35,958 nt of DNA from an uncultured Prevotellaceae bacterium (GTDB taxonomy: Bacteria > Bacteroidota > Bacteroidia > Bacteroidales > Bacteroidaceae), in NCBI GenBank assembly GCA_900318585.1, contig ONKY01000085.1:1-35958 (forward strand), in the 5' to 3' direction. How positions within the stretch are numbered: the first letter of the stretch is position 1; every line of letters starts with the position of its first letter. Position numbers and translations under genes: made by a program. This document shows positions 32,175 through 35,958 of the stretch, piece after piece. The notes beneath the pieces are model-generated. The model saw nothing but the letters and a program-made list of their open reading frames with translations. It did not search any database and had not been told where the DNA came from.

Positions 32175-33482
32175 CTACTCCCCCTTCTTCCTTCTCTCAT
32201 CGTAGCGGTCCAGTTTGTTTAAGTAGAATGTGCGGAAATCATTCCAGTGATAATAGGGGGCTTGGTCCGTCGTGATGGGCAGTTGCGCCTCCTGCTCGTT
32301 CAGGAGCACCTTGAAGAGCACGTCCTGGTCGTTGACGTCCGTCCGATAGAACACTAACTGCAGGTTCGACGCCATCGGGAATATGCTAGAACTGATCCAT
32401 CCCTGAGTCTCGATGTCCTCCCAGTCGTCCACGTGCTTGTCGTAGCCGTTGATGCCTAACAGACAGGCCAGCGGCAGCAGCACCGTATCGTGTCCGAAGC
32501 GCAGCTGGACGCCGGGTTTCTGCAATTGCAGGCAACTGTCGGCATCAGCAATAATCTGACGCAGCAGGTGTCGTTGCGAGTAGGGGCGGTCGCCGTTGTT
32601 CAGCTCGCTGGCGCCGTAGTTGAGGTACCACCAGACGTTGTCAGTCTTCCAGAGGTTATAGAGGTCCTCTATTTCAAAGAGGTCAGTCAGGAAGGTGTCC
32701 TTATAGAAGCGCGTGTTCAGCTGGAACAGCCCCATCTTGATGATGTAGTAGTTCAGCCACGTCTCGTCAACCACCTTGCTGGCGGAGTCGGCATTGATGA
32801 AGAGCTGCCTCATCAGCTTGGGGTTGCTGCTGTACTTGGCCACGAACTGGTTGTAGGCCTCCTCCATCTTTTCCGGCATACTCTTGCGCAGCAGCTTGTC
32901 CTGGTGGTTCATATACCACATGTCGCGTTTCGTAGCCCTCATCGTGATGCGCAGCTGGGGGTTGGTCTTTGCCATCTCCATCAGGAAGGAGCCCATGGAG
33001 AGCATACAGCGGTTGACCACCGTGCTCCTGGCGTCTACGCGGGCGTCGCCACTGAGAATCTCGGGGAACCGTTCCATCATTCTCTGCGCTATATGGCGCA
33101 TCTGCAACTGTCCGAAGCCCGTCAGGTCGCCCCATTGCCCTTCCGTGTCGGCCATGATCTCCTCCATCTTCTTCAGCACGAAGTGGCCCGTGGGCGTCAG
33201 CTGCTGCAGGCTGTCAGCCTTCGCCATCATCTTGAAGGGGATGTCGTATCCTGAGCGGTTATTGATGTATCGTGAACCGTGCCGCCCGTAGTGGGAGATG
33301 TAGAACGGCTGCTTGCCGGCGGGTGGCGGCGTCATGGGCATCTCCACGCTGTCGGGGTAGACGCGGTAGTTGCAGGCGGCGAAGCTGGGATCTTTCCTGA
33401 TCATGTCCGACACGGTCTGCGCCTGCACGCACAGCACCAGCAGCACCCCTATCGCTGTGATGTAGAATCTATTTCTTCCCAT
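32175..33482 (-). CDS. Histidine acid phosphatase, MINPP-like (catalytic motifs intact)
   Basis: The 435-residue protein has a signal peptide (about 1-22, ending VQAQ). The active-site motif is SHYGRHGSRY with Arg67, His68 (phospho-acceptor) and Arg71. The matching C-terminal dyad is FGHDT with His331-Asp332. These mark the branch-2 histidine phosphatases, and the size and exported location fit MINPP/phytase-like enzymes, which release phosphate from inositol polyphosphates; other phosphoesters are possible. Its start overlaps the end of a paralogous gene by 14 nt. Together with a TlpA-type thioredoxin these form a tight three-gene unit. Confidence 0.88.
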   Translation of the reverse strand: MGRNRFYITAIGVLLVLCVQAQTVSDMIRKDPSFAACNYRVYPDSVEMPMTPPPAGKQPFYISHYGRHGSRYINNRSGYDIPFKMMAKADSLQQLTPTGHFVLKKMEEIMADTEGQWGDLTGFGQLQMRHIAQRMMERFPEILSGDARVDARSTVVNRCMLSMGSFLMEMAKTNPQLRITMRATKRDMWYMNHQDKLLRKSMPEKMEEAYNQFVAKYSSNPKLMRQLFINADSASKVVDETWLNYYIIKMGLFQLNTRFYKDTFLTDLFEIEDLYNLWKTDNVWWYLNYGASELNNGDRPYSQRHLLRQIIADADSCLQLQKPGVQLRFGHDTVLLPLACLLGINGYDKHVDDWEDIETQGWISSSIFPMASNLQLVFYRTDVNDQDVLFKVLLNEQEAQLPITTDQAPYYHWNDFRTFYLNKLDRYDERRKKGE

Positions 33483-34785
33483 AGCCGTTCAGTTTTTCAA
33501 GATAATACTCGCGCACGTCCTTCCAGTGATAGTAGGGTGCGCAGTCGGTGGTCACGGGCAGCGTGGCTTCGCGTTCGTTCAGCAGCACCTTCACCAGCAC
33601 GTCCTTGTCGTCGTAGTCCCTGCGGTAGTGCACCATCTGGAGGTTTCCGCTCTGCGGCGCAATGCGGTAGTCGGCCCATCCCTTCTCGTCGAGCGTCTCC
33701 AAGTCGTCGGTCGCCAGGCCGTAGCCGTTGATGTCCATCAGGCAGACCAGTGGCATGAAGGTGGTCTCCATCGTGAAGCGCAGGTGGGTGACGGGAATCC
33801 TCAGCTGGCCGACGCTGTCGCCTTTCTCTATCATGTAGCGCAGCAGGTTACGTGCGTTATAGGGCTGCAAACCGCCGTTCAGCGTGCATCCGCCGTAGTT
33901 GATATACCACCAGGCATTCGTCTTTTTCCATTGGCCGTAGATCTCGTCGGGGGTGAAGAGGTCGAACAGCGTCAGTTCGTCGCGAAGCTCCGTGTTCTGT
34001 AAGGAACCGGCAATGTCGAACAGCTGATTGAACAGACTTTGGCTCTTGATGTTCTGCCTGATATAGGCCGTATCGTTGAAGAGAGCCTGCATGAGCCGCT
34101 CCGGTCGTTCGTATTTTCTGGCAAAGGCCTTGTAGCGGGCAGTAGTCGCGGAGTCCATTTTCATAGCATTGAGTTGCTTGTCCTGCGGGTTCATGAATTG
34201 CTGGAAACTCTTGCTCGACTTGTGGCTGAGGCCTGTGGGGCGTAACCTGGCCACCTGCACCATCGCCTCCTCCATAGAGAGCACGCAACGGTTGACGGTG
34301 GCGCTGCGTCCGCTCACGTAGCCGTTATGGCTGAAGGTCTCGGGGAAGCGGTCTTCCATCCGGACGATGATGCCATGCTGCTGCTGTTCGCCGATCTCTG
34401 TCAGCTCGCCGGTGCGGTCCTTGGCGTCGCGCCGTATGATGTCCAAGCGCTTCATCACGTCGCGTCCCAGCTCCGTCAGTTTTCCTATGCTGTCAGCCTT
34501 CAGCAGCGTGAGGTACGGAGCATCGTAGCTTTCCTGCTGGTCCATGTAATAGGAACCCTGACACCCGTAATGGCTCAGGAAGAACGGTTTTTTCCCGTCG
34601 GGCGGAGGGGTCATGGTGGTTTGTTCCGGTACGGGGTAAATCATGAACGTGCCCGCCGAACGCTGTGCGTCGGCATAGATCTCCTCGCGCACCGATTGTG
34701 CATAGCATCCCATACTCGCTGCGCAGACTGTAAGCAGGAGGCCGCGCAGCCAGTTCTCAAGGTGATGGCTATGTCTTTTTTTCAT
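33469..34785 (-). CDS. Histidine-phosphatase paralogue without catalytic residues (pseudoenzyme)
   Basis: The start at 34785 is chosen because it gives a signal peptide (MKKRHSHHLENWLRGLLLTV, then CAASMGCYAQ) and follows AGGAATAGGA; an open frame extends to 34848 inside the upstream gene. The 438-residue product aligns with the downstream phosphatase along its length (TPPPDGKKPFFLSHYG, SATVNRCVLSME, VKVLLNEREATLPVTTD). SHYGRHGSRY has become SHYGCQGSYY (Cys75, Gln76, Tyr79) and FGHDT has become FTMET, so both halves of the active site are lost. The frame is otherwise intact and well conserved, so it is not simply decaying. It may bind ligand or regulate its active partner (inference). Confidence 0.85.
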   Translation of the reverse strand: MKKRHSHHLENWLRGLLLTVCAASMGCYAQSVREEIYADAQRSAGTFMIYPVPEQTTMTPPPDGKKPFFLSHYGCQGSYYMDQQESYDAPYLTLLKADSIGKLTELGRDVMKRLDIIRRDAKDRTGELTEIGEQQQHGIIVRMEDRFPETFSHNGYVSGRSATVNRCVLSMEEAMVQVARLRPTGLSHKSSKSFQQFMNPQDKQLNAMKMDSATTARYKAFARKYERPERLMQALFNDTAYIRQNIKSQSLFNQLFDIAGSLQNTELRDELTLFDLFTPDEIYGQWKKTNAWWYINYGGCTLNGGLQPYNARNLLRYMIEKGDSVGQLRIPVTHLRFTMETTFMPLVCLMDINGYGLATDDLETLDEKGWADYRIAPQSGNLQMVHYRRDYDDKDVLVKVLLNEREATLPVTTDCAPYYHWKDVREYYLEKLNGYGKK

Positions 34786-34789
34786 TTTC

Positions 34790-35881
34790 CTATTCCTTCT
34801 GGAATATCTCGTCAAGCATCTCGTAGAACTTGGGATCTTCGCCGACAATCGTCGTTACAATGTTGCCTTCAGGACTGATGATAATCTTTGTGGGGAATGC
34901 GCTGATGAGGTAATCGGTGAACACCTGCGAGCCTTTCGGCACAAACACCTGTTTCCAGGGCAGTTCATTATCGGCGACGGCCTTCTTCCATTTCGCCTCG
35001 GTGTCGTTACAGTCCATACCCAGGATTTCCATCTTGTCCTTGTACTTCTCGTAGTACTTCTTCATAGCGGGGAATCCCTTGATGCACCAAGTACACCACG
35101 AACCCCAGAAGTCGAGCACGAGGAACTTACCGCGCAGCGACGACAGCGTGAGGGGCTGGCCGTTGAGGTCGTTCAGAGTGAAGTCGGGAGCCATCCTACC
35201 CATCTTGAGCGTCTTGCCCTCCAGTTCCTTCTGCTTTACATACTCCTTTGCTTCTTCTACTTGCTGCTCGATATAGGTTTTCATCCGGCCATTGCGAACC
35301 TCCGGCGACAGCAGACCCAGCATCTCCTCCAAGCGGTTTGGCGCATGGCAGCCTACTGTCCCTACCAGTGTGGCGGCCACCTCGTCGCCAGGGTGCGCCT
35401 TGACGAAGTCGATAGCCGGCTGGCCGTCCTCTTCCTCCCTCACCTTGGCTTGTATCGTGTAGGCTTCAGTGTAATGCTCATAGAACTTGGAGCCTTCGAA
35501 TGTGAGCCCGTCGGCAGGCTTCCCCCTCTCGCAGAATCCCTTGGCCGACAGCACCTCTCCGGGCACGGCGTCCACCATCAGGCTGAATCCGCCAGTATGA
35601 CGAACCAGCGAGCGTGTGTATATGAAATATATTTTTGCCTCGGTCAGGTTAGTTGTGAACAGGAACATGCCGTTCTGGTCCTTCACCACCTCCTTGACGT
35701 CTTTCATGTTGTCAGTCGCGATTATCAGGAGTGTGTCCTCGGGATTCTCCAACTTAGCCATCAATGTCCATATGCCTGGTACGCCCTTCAGGTCTTGGGG
35801 CTGCTGTTGCTGGGCGAAGCTGTTCATCGTGCCGCAGAGTGTAAAAATAGCGGCCAGCATCCATTTTTTCGTTTGAGTCAT
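34790..35881 (-). CDS. TlpA-like exported thioredoxin with N-terminal DUF4369-like domain
   Basis: The 363-residue protein has a signal peptide (about 1-24, ending NSFAQ). Residues about 30-210 are a DUF4369-like beta domain plus helices. From about residue 230 comes an AhpC/TSA-thioredoxin fold (MAPDFTLNDLNGQPLTLSSL, FWGSWCTWCIKGFPAM) with redox cysteines C263 and C266. The cis-Pro segment is AFPTKIIISPEG. Such proteins reduce or exchange disulfides outside the cytoplasm and are common in Bacteroidota. It is 4 nt from the pseudo-phosphatase gene and is the first gene of the three in the window. In the 77 bp upstream (35882-35958) I see only a possible C-terminal VKQLK-stop of another minus-strand gene. 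Confidence 0.88.
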   Translation of the reverse strand: MTQTKKWMLAAIFTLCGTMNSFAQQQQPQDLKGVPGIWTLMAKLENPEDTLLIIATDNMKDVKEVVKDQNGMFLFTTNLTEAKIYFIYTRSLVRHTGGFSLMVDAVPGEVLSAKGFCERGKPADGLTFEGSKFYEHYTEAYTIQAKVREEEDGQPAIDFVKAHPGDEVAATLVGTVGCHAPNRLEEMLGLLSPEVRNGRMKTYIEQQVEEAKEYVKQKELEGKTLKMGRMAPDFTLNDLNGQPLTLSSLRGKFLVLDFWGSWCTWCIKGFPAMKKYYEKYKDKMEILGMDCNDTEAKWKKAVADNELPWKQVFVPKGSQVFTDYLISAFPTKIIISPEGNIVTTIVGEDPKFYEMLDEIFQKE

Positions 35882-35958
35882 ATCTTTCTGTTATTTAATT
35901 CAATTTCGTTCGCTCATTCCTTCCACTTACGAAAGCAGTATCACTTCAGTTGCTTGAC

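Noticed and set aside
32490-33254. A 254-codon plus-strand frame antisense to the active phosphatase
   Set aside because: It mirrors the third-position bias of the real gene and has no signal, motif or start context.
34786-34848. Longer N-terminus of the phosphatase paralogue
   Set aside because: It would overlap the upstream thioredoxin gene and bury the signal peptide; the ATG at 34785 has a good ribosome site.

Overview
The window looks like chromosomal DNA from a Bacteroidota species, most likely a gut or rumen Prevotella-type organism (Prevotellaceae). The reasons are a SusC/SusD pair, a BspA-type leucine-rich-repeat protein, several promoters of the Bacteroidota form (TTTG, 19-20 nt, TAnnTTTG), few Shine-Dalgarno sites, and AATTG-rich spacers between genes. 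Most genes are on the minus strand. No tRNA, rRNA, CRISPR array or classical transposase was seen.

Layout from left to right. (a) 1-3700 is visibly AT-rich and accessory. It holds a BspA-like surface protein cut by the left edge, a DUF2971 protein, a DUF6169-like protein and a 47-residue protein. A tandem hairpin repeat (3742-3910) separates this block from the next. (b) 3929-9745 is a run of seven minus-strand genes: a stand-alone LytTR DNA-binding protein, a membrane FHA/zinc-ribbon protein, a glycine-rich anchored protein with Asp-rich loops, a zinc-ribbon/FHA-like/TM/Sel1 protein, and three exported proteins of unknown function. The LytTR end has a strong promoter and a structured leader of about 340 nt. 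I could not match this gene set to a described pathway; it is my main candidate for an undescribed system. (c) 10199-14320 is housekeeping: an MsbA-like ABC exporter, SufE, a U32-family protein and a gamma-carbonic anhydrase.

(d) 14370-31370 is a carbohydrate-use region. A minus-strand operon encodes an exported beta-helix protein, a cytoplasmic GH31 glycosidase and a sodium:solute symporter. Divergent from it is a 1087-residue exported beta-helix plus barrel-like protein, followed by an ECF sigma factor. Beyond a bidirectional terminator lies a DUF4957-like/SusC/SusD operon. Two genes here carry in-frame insertions: the GH31 gene contains a complete DUF559 endonuclease-like cassette, and the 1087-residue gene contains a 47-bp palindromic element. 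A plausible scheme is surface capture by SusC/D, exported beta-helix enzymes cutting a plant polysaccharide, symport of a small product and cytoplasmic hydrolysis by GH31. The substrate is not established.

(e) 31440-35881 holds a Sir2 deacylase without the zinc cysteines, two tandem histidine-phosphatase paralogues (one has both catalytic motifs, the other has lost both) and a TlpA-type thioredoxin. The last three are tightly packed and probably co-transcribed.
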